A stretch of 64,000 bases of DNA, from NCBI GenBank assembly GCA_022575985.1, contig JAKSXM010000132.1, positions 11,780,001 through 11,844,000 on the forward strand. Reading direction: 5' to 3'. Position numbers and translations under genes: made by a program. Below, in pieces: positions 24,829-36,464 of this stretch. The notes under the pieces are model-generated. The model was given only the letters and a program-made list of their open reading frames with translations. It was not told the origin of the DNA and ran no database searches. The first letter of the stretch is position 1. The number at the start of each line of letters is the position of its first letter. Source of the stretch: Anagrus nilaparvatae. Its lineage: Eukaryota; Arthropoda; Insecta; Hymenoptera; Mymaridae.

Positions 24829-25863
24829 TGAAAAAAAATCCGCTTGTGGCAAGAGAAATTTTATTTACCGGCAGCGACCTGTCCGGTTGCTGTTAAGGCC
24901 AACGGATCCTTTAGAAACGCAAGAAAAAAAGGAAAAAAAGCAAATTTCGGACAAGCAGGTTTTCGAATAGGAAAAATTTATAAAGTGATTTCAAAGTTGC
25001 TGCAAATAAAAGATAATTTATTGAAAAATACAATTTTTTTTTTTTATTGAAAAAATAAAGATGACGCTGATGGTTTTGATTTTCGAGAAAGACAATTTTT
25101 CCATTCAGTGCAATACAGCGTCTGCCAGGATCGTCTGAATTATACCAAATATAAAAATTTTTTATCAAGTAACTTATTATCTTCGATAAATAGAAGACCG
25201 ACTTTTTATTTAAGCAAATAAAAATTATTCAAATCTAAAAAAAAAAAAAAAATTTTTGGCTCTTTTTACTTAAAAAAAAAAAAAAATTGAGAGCCTTTTT
25301 TAAATAAAAAAACCTTTCCTACGTATTCTTTTAATATTATTAAGAGTATATATTTCAAGTTTCATCTTGATCGGTTGAAAAAATTTTGAGATACCTTGCA
25401 CGCAAGAATAACGTGGTTTGAGAAAATTACTTTTAAAGTTTTTTAAATAAGTAATACTCCCTTTAAATGTCTATAAGTTTATTAATATTGAAGATAATGA
25501 TCTAAAATTTTCCACACATATTTTTGAGATATTTTAAAAACATTAAAAAAAAAACAAAAAATATAATTTTTGGACCGCCGAAAAAGACCCGCCGACTTTA
25601 ACGGATTTCTGCTTGTTGGTAGCGAAAACGTTTGTTCTAGCTCAAACAATCACAAATGACCTGAAGCGTAGAGAAAAAAAGCAAACTTAGGATAAATTTT
25701 TCTAAAAGAAAGAAAATAAAAATTTTTTTAATTCTTAATGAATTTATCTTAAGTCATTTACAATCATATTTTAACAAGAAAAAAAAGTTCAGCTAGTCAC
25801 AAGCGAAATTTCGCTAACTGGAAGCGAAATATTTCCCTCGAGGTAAACGGATTTTTTTTTCAG
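24829..25863. mobile_element. Family D element, TGAAAAAAAATCCG ends
   Basis: The left end TGAAAAAAAATCCGCTTGTG is mirrored by the right end reading CGGATTTTTTTTTCAG. Inner blocks with CTTGTGGCAAG / CACAAGCGAAA and ACCGG/CCGxxAAC recur in both orientations. About 1 kb, no conserved protein. Ends are less certain than for the MITEs. Confidence 0.5.
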
Positions 25864-25869
25864 TATAGA

Positions 25870-26985
25870 AATGGATGTCATATGCTTTCAAAAATTAGTT
25901 GTTTTTGCACACTTTGCTTCAGCGACTATCTAACTTAAGATTTTTATCTAAATTCTTTAGTTTTTCATTTTCTGGTAAGATGAACCCCTCAGCCCTAATC
26001 AACACCTTCAGAGAGGGTGAAGCTATAAAATACGTGTAAATTAAAATTTTCCAATTTTTGTAAAGTTTCAGTAACGATTTTCAACATCAATTAAACTTCG
26101 AATATGAAAATGTCGACCCACGTTATCTGCTACGTGATGTTTTTGACCCAAAATATTCAGTATTTCATATCAAAATAGTTAGTTTGTTCGAGATATACGT
26201 CTATTAAAATTTTATGTATTAGTAACAACCATTCAAAAATTAACATTTTAACTCTGAAAATTTGCTAAAATCATTTTTAAATTAATTTTTCTAATATTTA
26301 CAAATGTCGTCTCAAATATTGACTTTTACTACTTGTAATCAGGCGAAGCATCTTGAACTCTTTTTTTTTATACTCACTGTCAATTTACTCAGCTTATATT
26401 TTACTATTATAGTTTAAAATTTCTAGTATTTGCTTAAATTTTCAAACTATCTGCTTAAATTTTAAAATAAAATCAATAAAATCGATTTTTGAATACTTTA
26501 ATATTTTTAAACATACAATAAAATAAATAAAAACAAATGTTCGAATAAGATAAAATTTACTTATATAAAAGCTCAAAAACTACCATTATAATAAATTTTA
26601 CCAATTTCAACCCCTCTGTGTGACATAAAAAAGTCCCTAAAAAAATCAAAGTTTAAGTCTGCTGAAAGTTTATTTTAAAATTAATCTAAGTGATTCTTAT
26701 TTCAATGAATTATTTATCTAAATTGCAGTTAAAAAATAAGTTTGTGCAGAAGAAAGTTTTAAAAAATAAAAAAAAAAATGCTTAATGAAAGAAAAACTTT
26801 TCCTTATTCATTTTATAAATTATTATTATTATAAACAAAACTATAGCATAAGTTCAATTGTAAAAGTTTTTCTTCATTAAGCTCTTTTAAAATTATATAT
26901 TCATCAGTTTTCTATATATAATACCTTTTTTCTAATTAGTTAAACTTACTAATTAAAAATATAATTTAATATATTTTTCTTTTTT
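25870..26985. other. 3' part of first kinase intron, nothing recognised
   Basis: AT-rich DNA up to the acceptor at 26991. Confidence 0.5.
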
Positions 26986-26991
26986 TAATAG

Positions 26992-27371
26992 AGGCACATC
27001 CAGAAAGATTTAATTCACGTTTACGAAACAAAATGTTTTATGGACAAATGGGTGGTAAAGACTTAGTACGTAGAAAATGGAAAGATTTATCAGAATTTGT
27101 AAAATTAGAATGTGATGGGCAAGACATGACATCAAAATTAAAAGAGCATCGTGTGCATGCAATTGTATTTTTAAATATTGGATCATATGGTGGTGGTACT
27201 CATCCATGGGGTGGTGGTATTGGACGTGAACCATCAACAGATGATGGTCTTATTGAAATTGTTGGTTTAACAACATATCAATTACCATTGTTACAAGCTG
27301 GTGGTCATGGTACTAGTATTGCACAATGCAGTACTGCTAAAGTTATTACTACAAGAACTATTCCTATGCAG
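26992..27371 (+). CDS. rdgA: Diacylglycerol kinase, type IV: exon b (accessory domain)
   Basis: Second visible exon, joined across an 11.7-kb intron. The acceptor is TTTTTTAATAG and the donor is ATGCAG|GTAAAG. With the carried-over G it encodes 127 whole codons. The product begins EAHPERFNSRLRNKMFYGQ, continues through FLNIGSYGGGTHPWG and AGGHGTSIAQCSTAKVI, and ends IPMQ. These are conserved blocks of the DAGK accessory domain, which packs against the catalytic domain. The reading frame has no stop or frameshift and the phase matches both neighbours. The minus-strand open frame over the same bases is a shadow. Confidence 0.95.
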
Positions 27372-27911
27372 GTAAAGTCAATTTTTTTTTACTATTATTA
27401 AACTTTATATTTTAATGACGTGGAGTTAATAACTCATGACAAGCTTAACTTATATTCAAAAGTTGTTAGGTAGAAGTTTTAAGAAAATTTATATACTAGT
27501 TTTATAATTATATTTTTGACGTAATATCTTATAATATAGTTGTACATTTTATTACTTCTTTTTTTTTTTTTAAGTCTAAGTAAATTAAAATAAAATCTAT
27601 TATTTTTTATATTAAATTTTTTTTTGGTTAATAAAATCATTTAATGACATTTAATTTCATTATATGAACATTAAGTTATTAAATTTTAAAAGTTAATTAT
27701 AATTTGATGATCACATTAGAGATATTAAATATGAATTTTTTGATAGACTGTCTTGTTTTATATAGTTAGGTAAAATAGGAAAAATTTTTATTTTATAAAA
27801 ATAAGTGAATGTTTTTATGAGTGAAATTTTGATGCTTGGGTTTTAATGACGCACATAAAAGTTAAGAAAGAGATATTTATTTAATTAATTAAGATTTGAT
27901 GACCAAGGAGA

Positions 27912-27940
27912 GTTATTATTATTATTATTATTATTTATTA
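27912..27940. repeat. (TTA)n / (TAA)n tail
   Basis: About eight ATT units at the 3' terminus of the minus-strand LINE. Confidence 0.75.
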
Positions 27941-28086
27941 ACCAATATAAAATACAGAAAATTGTACATAAACAAATTTGAGTAATATACAAAACATTTC
28001 CGTATCCTCAGAGTCAAATCAAAGTTTGACTGTGCGAGGAAAGGTAAATCAATTAAATAAATTCTTAAAGTAAATAGTAGATAGAG

Positions 28087-28121
<35 letters not shown>

Positions 28122-28324
28122 AAATAAAATAAAATTTAAATACAAAAATAAAATTAAACATTTAGTATTATAAAAAACAATAGTAAAAATGACTAGTAGT
28201 CTATACATAAATAAATATTAATATAAATTTCAAATACTCAAAATTAAAATAAAATATATTTACTAAATACAATTTAATACATTGCAAGTATAATTTCAAT
28301 AATAAATCATTATGCATATCTTAC
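27941..28324 (-). other. LINE 3' UTR with long homopolymer
   Basis: Sequence between the ORF2 stop and the (TAA)n tail. It contains A43 on the plus strand (28087-28129), which is poly(T) in the sense of the LINE. This is unlike a normal poly(A) tail and may be slippage expansion or a small nested insertion. Confidence 0.6.
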
Positions 28325-31207
28325 TTAATTATTAAACTGATTTAAAATGCTCAAAGGTTCTACGAGTCTCTTTTTTAAAACTTTAGAATTAGATACATTA
28401 AGAAGTTTAAAGTTTTTTGGGAGTAAATTATAAAGTTTTAAGGATATAATGTAAGGGCTTTTTTTGTAAACAGATTTGTTTATAGTAGGTAACTTGATAT
28501 GATCTTTTCTAGTACTGAAAGTAGAATTTATATATAAGTTTTTAAGATCATCATAATAGTGTGCTAAAGCATTGAGCTTGAAAAGCTGTTTTAAATTCAA
28601 GAATTGCGAAGGATCTATTTTTATAATTTTAATAATTTTTTTTTGAAAGCTCTGCAAAATTTTTAGTCTATTATCATATGCACATCCCCAGATGGAAATA
28701 GCATATGACACTACACCAAGAAACAAAGAATAATACATAATCTTTAGTACTTTTTTATTAATATGCCTAAGCTTATAGAAAATAAATAGTAGATATTTAA
28801 TTCGTTTTAGTAGGTTTTGTGTATGATTATCCCAACGCATGTGTTGGTCAAAATATATACCCAAATACTTACAAGACGATACTCTAGTTAACTTATAATC
28901 AGAGATTGTGATAGAATAATTATTTTTTGGTAAGCTATTTGCATAGTTACCAAAAGTGATAAAACTGGACTTATCTAGATTGAGTGTTAATTTATTGTCC
29001 ATAAACCATTTATTAATCAATCCAAGCGAATCCATCATTGCTGAATTAGCTAAATTCCAATTTTTCTCAATGGTGAAAACTGCTGTATCATCAGCATAAG
29101 AAAAGACTCTGGGAACAAGACTGAGTAGATCATTAATGTATATGAGAAACAAATAAGGGCCTAAAATAGAACCTTGAGGTACTCCAACATTAGTGATAAC
29201 ATAATCACTTCTTGTATCCCCAAGCTTAACAGCATGCTGACGATTCAGTAAGTAATTTTTAAAAAGGTTTAATGGCGTGCCCCTGACTCCATATCTTTCC
29301 ATTTTTTTTAACAATATATGATGGTTAACCGTATCAAAAGCTTTTGAGAGGTCTAAGAATGTTCCAAGCACTGCTTGTTTCTCATTTAGTCCATTATAGA
29401 TCAAATCAGTAACTTTATGCAGCGCCTGTTTAGTTCCTATACCAGCCAGAAAGCCAAATTGATTTTCAGAAATTATTTTGTTTTTATTAAAAAAAGAAGA
29501 TAATCTAATGAAAATAACTTTTTCGAAGATCTTAGCAATATTGGATATAAGTGATATTGGCCTATAGTTAATCATAGCACTTTTATCACCAGACTTAAAT
29601 ACTGGAATAATGTCTGCTTTTTTAAGATCAGTTGGCCAGATACCGCTGGCTATACAAGTATTAAATATGAAAGTTAAAGGTTTTACTATAAAAGTAGAGA
29701 GTGTTTTAAGCATCTTCACATTAATATTATCAACTCCACCACTTTTATCATTCAAATTTTTGATAAGATTTGATATTTCTTTAGGATTTGTGCTTTTCAT
29801 AAATATAGAATCCAAATTATGGTTAATATTAGATAAATCGACAATTGAGTCAGGGATTTTATTTGCTAGTTTTAAACCAACAGTGTTATAGTGATTATTG
29901 AAGCAGGCAGCTATTTGGCTTTTATCAGTAAGAATATCATTATTACTATTAATTGTTTTAATTTCAGTAGATTTTGAATTATTTTTACCAAGTTTTTTGT
30001 TTATAAAATTCCATATTTTTTTCGAATTATTTAAATTTTTACTGGCAATGATAGAATCGTTTAGATTTTTAGCATCTATAATGACTTTTTTTAATATTTT
30101 ACAGAATTTGTTGTAATATTTTTTTAGATTAAGGCTTTTCTTATTTTTTTTAACTAGATTATATAATTGCTGTTTATGATTGATGGATATTAACAAACCC
30201 TTAGTCATCCATTCCTTTCTTGTCTTATCAAGTTTTTTATCATAGATCTTGTTAGTTTTTTTTTTAGTAGCAGTTAGTATAGATTTATTTATGTAATATT
30301 TCAACTCAGTTAGAGCAATATTGGGATCATTAAAGTTTAAAATATTTTCCCAATTTATTAAAGAGGCTGCGGAGAAGAGTTTTTTATAATCAATATAATT
30401 ATACTCATTTGAGTCAATGTTAGTAAAATTTTTATTAGTATCTACTATTGCAAAAATTGGATAGTGATCAGAAAATAGTTGATTATGTACAATAGATTTA
30501 CAAGTAAATGTAGTTTTTGCAAAGATGTTATCTATGCACGTGCCTTTTGAAATTTGTGTATTAGGTCTAGTGACCGAATTAATTAGAGGTAAAAATCCAT
30601 TAGATAACATGTGACCAAGAAAAGTATTATTCTCATAATCATTATTCATAATATTCATATTAAAATCACCTATTATGAAATGATTAATTAAATTATAAGA
30701 TTTGTTTAGATAAGTTTCGATTAATTCATTAAATTTTTTTTTATTAATATCATGTGAACGATATGCAGCAGAGACATTCAATTCAAAATCATTAATCTTA
30801 ATTTTAACTTTTAATAATTTTAACATTTCAATTGTTTCAATAGTGACGGTATGTTCTAAAGTTTTTAAAATATATACAACTACTCCATCACATAAATTAA
30901 TTTTGCTATCATTATAATAATGTACGTAATTATCTAAGGAAAAATAATTTAAAAATTCTATTATTCTAGTTTCAGTACAAATAATTACATGAGGTTTGTG
31001 ATTTAGGGATGAAATAAAGGATTCTAAAAGTTCATATTTTGAATTCAGACTTTGAACATTAAAGTGAGCTATGATTAACTGAGTATTAATCATAGGAGAA
31101 AACAATTCATTATTTAAATCAGCTAAATTGTGAGTAAGAACTTCAGGAAAAAAATTTAAATTTGAAATATCATTACTAGTATCCAAGTTAGAGTTCTCAT
31201 GAATCAT
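28325..31207 (-). CDS. LINE ORF2: endonuclease and reverse transcriptase
   Basis: An uninterrupted 960-residue protein that nicks target DNA and copies the element's RNA. An apurinic-type endonuclease domain occupies about residues 40-260 (AHFNVQSLNSKYELL, HVIICTETRI, FIIGDFNMNI, FSDHYPIFAIV). The reverse transcriptase lies at about 480-780: INYRPISLISNIAKIFEK, ISENQFGFLAGIGTKQAL, LDLSKAFDTVNH, GVPQGSILGPYLFLIYINDL and the catalytic SYADDTAVF. A C-terminal region of about 180 residues follows with no RNase H visible. It starts at ATG 31207, overlapping the last 11 bases of ORF1 in another frame. No stops or frameshifts, so possibly functional. The clade is uncertain (CR1/jockey group). A short plus-strand frame at 29610-29891 is a shadow. 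Confidence 0.93.
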   Translation of the reverse strand: MIHENSNLDTSNDISNLNFFPEVLTHNLADLNNELFSPMINTQLIIAHFNVQSLNSKYELLESFISSLNHKPHVIICTETRIIEFLNYFSLDNYVHYYNDSKINLCDGVVVYILKTLEHTVTIETIEMLKLLKVKIKINDFELNVSAAYRSHDINKKKFNELIETYLNKSYNLINHFIIGDFNMNIMNNDYENNTFLGHMLSNGFLPLINSVTRPNTQISKGTCIDNIFAKTTFTCKSIVHNQLFSDHYPIFAIVDTNKNFTNIDSNEYNYIDYKKLFSAASLINWENILNFNDPNIALTELKYYINKSILTATKKKTNKIYDKKLDKTRKEWMTKGLLISINHKQQLYNLVKKNKKSLNLKKYYNKFCKILKKVIIDAKNLNDSIIASKNLNNSKKIWNFINKKLGKNNSKSTEIKTINSNNDILTDKSQIAACFNNHYNTVGLKLANKIPDSIVDLSNINHNLDSIFMKSTNPKEISNLIKNLNDKSGGVDNINVKMLKTLSTFIVKPLTFIFNTCIASGIWPTDLKKADIIPVFKSGDKSAMINYRPISLISNIAKIFEKVIFIRLSSFFNKNKIISENQFGFLAGIGTKQALHKVTDLIYNGLNEKQAVLGTFLDLSKAFDTVNHHILLKKMERYGVRGTPLNLFKNYLLNRQHAVKLGDTRSDYVITNVGVPQGSILGPYLFLIYINDLLSLVPRVFSYADDTAVFTIEKNWNLANSAMMDSLGLINKWFMDNKLTLNLDKSSFITFGNYANSLPKNNYSITISDYKLTRVSSCKYLGIYFDQHMRWDNHTQNLLKRIKYLLFIFYKLRHINKKVLKIMYYSLFLGVVSYAISIWGCAYDNRLKILQSFQKKIIKIIKIDPSQFLNLKQLFKLNALAHYYDDLKNLYINSTFSTRKDHIKLPTINKSVYKKSPYIISLKLYNLLPKNFKLLNVSNSKVLKKRLVEPLSILNQFNN

Positions 31208-31718
31208 ATTGAATAAAATTGATTTTATTGCGTTTAAGTTTATTATATGTATGACAGTTAATATAATCGTGAGCGTAATGATTTATGTTTAAATTACTTT
31301 TATTTTTAATATTATAACTAAGACAATTTGCGCATTTTTTATATTGTTTATACTTGCAATTATTACTGCTATGTCCACCTGCGCAATAGGTGCAGATGTG
31401 TTCATTAAGGCATTTGTTCATTGAGTGGCCATAAGCACAACACTTGGAACATCTTCCAAGTCCATAATCTTCATAGAGTCTGTAGGATCCCCATTCTAAG
31501 TAGATTCTACCAATAGTAATAAGATGTTTAAAGATTTCACCACTGCAATTAGCATAAATAGTCTTGTAATTAGTTTTTTTATTGTTATATATGTACTGTA
31601 TTTTAAAAATTCCATTAAGATTTTCTAAATTATTTTTTTTTTTTATAAAATTTTCAATGGTATTATAATCTTCTGAGAAGAGTTGTTCACAAATACCAAT
31701 TATTTTAACAGAAGGCAT
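31197..31718 (-). CDS. LINE ORF1 C-terminal part: CCHC zinc-knuckle RNA-binding protein
   Basis: ORF1 proteins of non-LTR elements coat the element RNA. This frame shows three Cys/His clusters near its end: CSKCCAYGHSMNKC, CTYCAGGHSSNNC and a longer CANC...H...C group, as in gag-like ORF1 proteins. The Met at 31718 is probably internal, because the frame stays open to about 31768 (TQTNKFQLIENIIK precedes it) where the element ends. The N-terminal part is missing through 5' truncation. It ends 11 bases into ORF2, an overlap that suggests coupled translation. Confidence 0.8.
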   Translation of the reverse strand: MPSVKIIGICEQLFSEDYNTIENFIKKKNNLENLNGIFKIQYIYNNKKTNYKTIYANCSGEIFKHLITIGRIYLEWGSYRLYEDYGLGRCSKCCAYGHSMNKCLNEHICTYCAGGHSSNNCKYKQYKKCANCLSYNIKNKSNLNINHYAHDYINCHTYNKLKRNKINFIQYDS

Positions 31719-31781
31719 TTTTATTATATTTTCTATTAGTTGAAATTTGTTAGTTTGAGTATTTATAGTATTATAGAGTTA

Positions 31782-34700
31782 GTTAATAACATCAAATTAC
31801 ACCATATGGTTATATTTACCCTTTATCCCTCATTCAAGCAGAGAGTAGAAACACAAGGCTCTATCTTACAAGCTAGGGGTTTTCAGGGTATCTTCACAAT
31901 ATCGCTGCAACCTTGGTTCTATATTAAACAGCTTTCTATTGATTTTGTTTTTTTGTCACCTTTTAACTCCCGTTAACCGCAATTTTTTATCGTTTATTCT
32001 GTAACCGTTTTAGTTAATAGACCAAATGCCACTTGTGGCCCAAAATGTCAAATTTTTAAATCGCTGCCAAAATTACGATTTCTTATAAAAATAGATTTTA
32101 TAGGTATGGAAAATTTTTCATAAGCTCCAAGTTTCAATTATTTCTTTATCATTTTTCAAATATAATAATTTAACATTAGAGTCCAAATTTAAGGTTTTTT
32201 TATTGTTGAACACCATTTTTGTAGAGCTTTATTTTGGAAACTTAAATCTTGTAAAAAATTTTTGAGACTATAAAAATAACAAGAAGCCCTGTGTTTCTGG
32301 GCTTAGAAGGCTCATTTGCATTAACGGAAAATTCTCGGCATGTTTTTTCAATATAATAAACTGATCCTTAAACCCGCTGTGTAATTTAATGTTTCTTCAG
32401 TAAACTTACCTTATAAGTAAAATTAAAAATATTTAATAGTTCGTCCATCTGCTGCGATTATAAAACCTTTCATTGTTTTTAATTTTTAGTATCCATTAAA
32501 TAAAAAGAGGGTAGTTTTTAAGTGGTAATAAACTTTTTTGAAAAATAAATTTTTCTACAGTTAAGTCAAAAACTTTTTTTTATTTTAGTAAATTTCAAAA
32601 TACTGAAGTTTGAATATTTAAAATTTAAACGGAATCTAACTAAAAACTGCTGATTTTATAATAACAATATAATATATTTGTTTATCCATAATTAAAATTT
32701 TTTTACAAAACACAAGAATTAATTAAATAAATATTTGAATAATTAAATTAGTTTCACTTCAAATATGAAATACTAAAGCCAAATTGATATAAAATAGACA
32801 TTTATTAGATAAAACAAAAGTTAGTGATTTTCTCTTTGAATCAATACATAAATACGAAAATTCCTGTATAATTCAACGCATAATATTATACATAAATCGT
32901 TAAATACCATGTTTAGCCTGCTAATATTCATATGATTGTTTCAAATTATACAAGCTTCAATAAATTATTAGCAATGTCAATATATTTTTTAAAAAAGGAT
33001 TATTTTTTAATCAATTAATTGTATCCTCTGTTAATATTTGATAAACAAGCAATTTAATTTAATTAAGCAAAGATATCATAAGGCTTATATATAATTGGGT
33101 ATACTGTTAATTATACTACTCATTTGATTATGTGTGTGTGTGTGTATTGCTTGTGTTAGAAATTGAAATTATAAGTTTCTCGTTATATATTAAGACTTTT
33201 GTGGAATTTAATTGAATTTAGCTGATGAATGTATAGTTTCTTGATTAATTTTAATTTATTTATAGTTTAGGATACTTTGGTTAATTCAAATATTTTTGGA
33301 ATATTTTTTTTAACCGTTTTTCGAAATTATTTATTTTTTTTTTAAATTGTGCTTTTAAAACATAAGAATTATGACTTAATATTTAGATTTCAATTAGCTA
33401 AGATTGGGGCTGTTCATATCAATACACTAAAATATTTTCACGTACCAGGTTTTTCAAATTTATACCAAATATTTTCAAAATCTGAATAATTTATTTATAC
33501 AAAAGCTATAGAAAAAAAAAACTATTAAATATTCTTTCATTATTTTATTTTTTATTAATATTCCTATATAATTAAAAGTTTATTATAATATTTTATTACC
33601 TTATACATATTAAGTGAATAATGTATATGAACCTGTTTTTTACATTTTTAAATAAAAACTAGAATATAATGTATTGAACTGTTTAGAATTATTCAAAATT
33701 TTGGTTTACTTTTAATCAATTACCGCTGGGGCAGACTAAAGATTTAAATTTTTTTAGTGTAATAGTAGTTTTAAAAATTGAAACTGATAAGCAATTTATT
33801 TTTTTAGTCATTTTTAACCCACAAATATCTAGTAAAGTAAAAACGTTAAAAAACAAACAATATTAACTTTATTTTGCGATCAAATTCTTACTTTTAATCT
33901 ACACGGGCAATTCCCCTAAGTGGCGAAAGAAGCAGAGTATCTGTTTACAGTTCAGATAAATTAAATAAAATCTAAAAAATCCGAACAAAAAACGGTTTAT
34001 TTATATTTTTAAGGGCTTTTCGTCACTCAGAGTTCTGGTTCCAATGGAAATCAGCGAATTTTTGATAGCTTTTTGGATGCTACTTATCAAGTGAAGCAAC
34101 AAACTATAGCAAATATTTCAAATGGCTGCCAAACCTATAGTTAAATAGAATAAAAGACAATAATTAATAAAATTATGTTTATTAAATCCATTTTAAAATT
34201 TTAGGGATTTACGTATTTTCAAAATTAAATCTAATAATAATAATCGGAGTCCAAATGATAATCTTAAAAATTTATTTGAAGTAAATTTATTTTTAAAAAA
34301 AAGTTATGATGTGTCAAAGTTGAAGTTTTTAGAACAAATAAGTAGCTTTGAAGTGCAATTTAACTATTGAACTGATAAGCTAAAAAAGGCGAGAAAAAAA
34401 ATATTTTAAAACTCTAAAGTCAAGCGAATACAATAAAAATAATACAAAAGCTTTTTTTTTTTTTTAAATTGCAGAATTCGTGGCTGAAAAGAAAAAGAAT
34501 ATTTTTTTTTCAAAAAGAAGTAGGTTAAGTATTGTGCTTCTCATGGACAGAGAGTCAAGCATATAAATAGGAATGAAATTATATTATGTCTAAGTCTTTT
34601 TAATTAAATCGAATAATATAACAGAAAATTTTAATTTATTTTGCTAATATTAAAAAGCTAAAAATTCGGGGTTTGCAAAATTAAAAGAAAAACTTATGAT

Positions 34701-34985
34701 TTTCTTGAGTTAGAAAAAACTAATTTAATATTAAAAAATAAAAAAACTAGCTCATATAAAAATATTTTATACATCTATAAACTAAAGTATTAAAACACGA
34801 TAATTTAAATTTTTTATTATGGACATTAAAGTCATCGTAAATTATATAATATAAATAGACTATTAAAAAAAAAAAAAAAAAAAACAATAAGGTCAAATGA
34901 ACTGCTTTTTTTCATAAACGTTTAAAATATGCATAAATTTTATTATTTTTTGTAAAAATAATAATAATGAAAAAAAAATTTTTCT
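31782..34985. other. Rest of second kinase intron
   Basis: AT-rich DNA. A somewhat more GC-rich patch at 31800-31930 is unidentified. A (TG)n run is at 33131-33147 and A-runs are at about 34865. No genes recognised. Confidence 0.45.
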
Positions 34986-34991
34986 TTTCAG

Positions 34992-35304
34992 GTTGATGGT
35001 GAAGCATGTCGTTTATTGCCATCGATAATAAATTTAAGTTTATTAAATAAAGCAACAATGTTATCAAAACGTGGTAACCGCAGTAAAGGTCGTCCAGAAA
35101 CAACAAAATTAGAAAGATTAAATATACCAGTTATGAAAATAAAAATGTCAGATTATGAAGCATTTCATTCTGATAAAGAAAGACTGAGAAAAACTGCCGT
35201 TACTTTAAATGAACAATTAGATCTTGATGCTACTATGGATTTAGAATCTCTTAGAAATATTTTATCCAAAGATTATCCTATGGATACGTGCTGCTTTCTT
35301 GATT
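34992..35304 (+). CDS. rdgA: Diacylglycerol kinase, type IV: exon c (end of accessory domain)
   Basis: Third visible exon, after a 7.6-kb intron that contains the antisense LINE. The acceptor is TTTCTTTTCAG and the donor GATT|GTAAGT. It encodes VDGEACRLLPSIINLSLLNK, the conserved end of the accessory domain, followed by a basic stretch (LSKRGNRSKGRPETTKLERL) and the segment MSDYEAFHSDKERLRKTAV typical of zeta/iota-class enzymes. It ends YPMDTCCFLD plus one base, which combines with the next exon to give a serine. The translation that continues past 35304 is intron read-through, not protein. Confidence 0.95.
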
Positions 35305-35352
35305 GTAAGTTTTTAACTTTTATTGTAAAATTATATATTTTTTTAGGGTATA

Positions 35353-35440
35353 CACTGAAAAAAAATTCGGTTGCTGCAACTGGATTTTTTTTAGGTTGCC
35401 ATAAAAGATTTTTTTTTTACGTCCCACCATTTGGCAGTGC
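35353..35440. repeat. Family D fragment in a kinase intron
   Basis: CACTGAAAAAAAATTCGGTTG followed by CTGCAACTGGATTTTTTT, resembling the openings at 20758 and 24829. It falls in the 663-bp intron and accounts for the in-frame run-on after exon c. Confidence 0.45.
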
Positions 35441-35967
35441 TCGAATTAATGAGTGAAACTCATTTTTTTAAATTTTCTTTTTTGGTAAATTTTCGTAAAT
35501 TTCCGAAAATTTAGTAATTCTTTATCTAGCAGTAATTTTAAAGATTTTGTCGAAAATTTTATTTTCACGCTTTTTTCTATTGAGGTACCTAAAAACTAAA
35601 CTTTTTAAAAAAAAATGTTGTTCATTTGCCTTAAAACGTGACAAAAAGAACAAAAATTTATTTATTAAATTAAAAAATAGAAAAATGATAAAATCTATAA
35701 AATTTATAAAAAAAAAAAAAAAAAATTTGGAAAGTATTTTGTAAAAGTCTTATTAAAAATGATTACCAACTTTTTTATTTGACATCCTTAACATAAGATT
35801 TATAGTATAAAATCTAAAAAATCTGTATTTTATAATAATGTCACGTAAACTAAAATTTATATCTTCTTATGCAAAAAAAAAAAAAACAGATCATATTGAA
35901 AATTTTAATAGCAAAAAAAAATTTTTTTTAAAATCGTTTTTAATACATAAATTTTTTTTATTAATAG

Positions 35968-36136
35968 CATGTACAGCAGAAAGATTTTTTAGAATTGACA
36001 GATCACAAGAGCAATTACATTATGTAACTGACGTTGTTAGTGAAGCAATATATTTATTACAAGAAGGATCATCAGGGAATCAAAGTTCAATAGACAACAA
36101 TAGATCATCTAAAAATATGGATAATCAAGCGTCGAG
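35968..36136 (+). CDS. rdgA: Diacylglycerol kinase, type IV: exon d
   Basis: Fourth visible exon after a short 663-bp intron; acceptor TTATTAATAG, donor TCGAG|GTAAGG. With the previous base it reads SCTAERFFRIDRSQEQLHYV, a block conserved in type IV diacylglycerol kinases between the accessory domain and the ankyrin repeats, followed by TDVVSEAIYLLQEGSSG. It then runs into a polar Ser/Asn/Gln-rich linker that continues in the next exon. Two bases (AG) carry over. In-frame codons just upstream of 35968 are AT-rich intron and should be excluded. Confidence 0.93.
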
Positions 36137-36433
36137 GTAAGGCCCTCGGACGCAAATTACAAAAAATTAAATAAATAAACACTTCTACTCATACTACTGC
36201 TACTACTACTATTCGCGTGTCTGTGCGCGTATATTGTTTTTCTCTGCAACTATATATCATCTCTTCATCAAACTAAAAAAAAATATTACAAAATATATAT
36301 ATATATATATATATATATGCATATTTATAATAATGAAATTGCCAAAGATTATCATCGTCATGAAAACCTCGTGCATAAAAACAAAACTTTTTTTACAATT
36401 TTTTTATCATGCATATTAAAAAAAAATATTAGA

Positions 36434-36464
<31 letters not shown>

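Larger units (their letters stand above)
27915..31774 (-). mobile_element. Non-LTR retrotransposon (LINE), nearly full length, antisense in kinase intron
   Basis: Contains the end of ORF1 (31197-31718 and a little upstream) and a complete ORF2 (28325-31207). The 3' end on the minus strand finishes in (TAA)n at 27915-27940, as in several jockey/I-type elements. AGAGTTA occurs at 27908-27914 and at 31775-31781, directly outside both ends, as a target duplication would. The ORF1 frame remains open upstream of the first Met until about 31768, so the copy is 5'-truncated. The intact ORF2 suggests recent insertion. It is transcribed against the host gene. Confidence 0.85.

Noticed and set aside
27010..27237. 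Minus-strand open frame with His/Met-rich product
   Set aside because: It lies opposite the conserved kinase exon b and is a shadow of its codons.
29610..30116. Two plus-strand hydrophobic open frames
   Set aside because: Both are antisense shadows of the intact LINE ORF2.
31740..31976. 78-residue plus-strand frame beside the LINE
   Set aside because: No motif, no homology recognised. It spans the LINE edge and flank.
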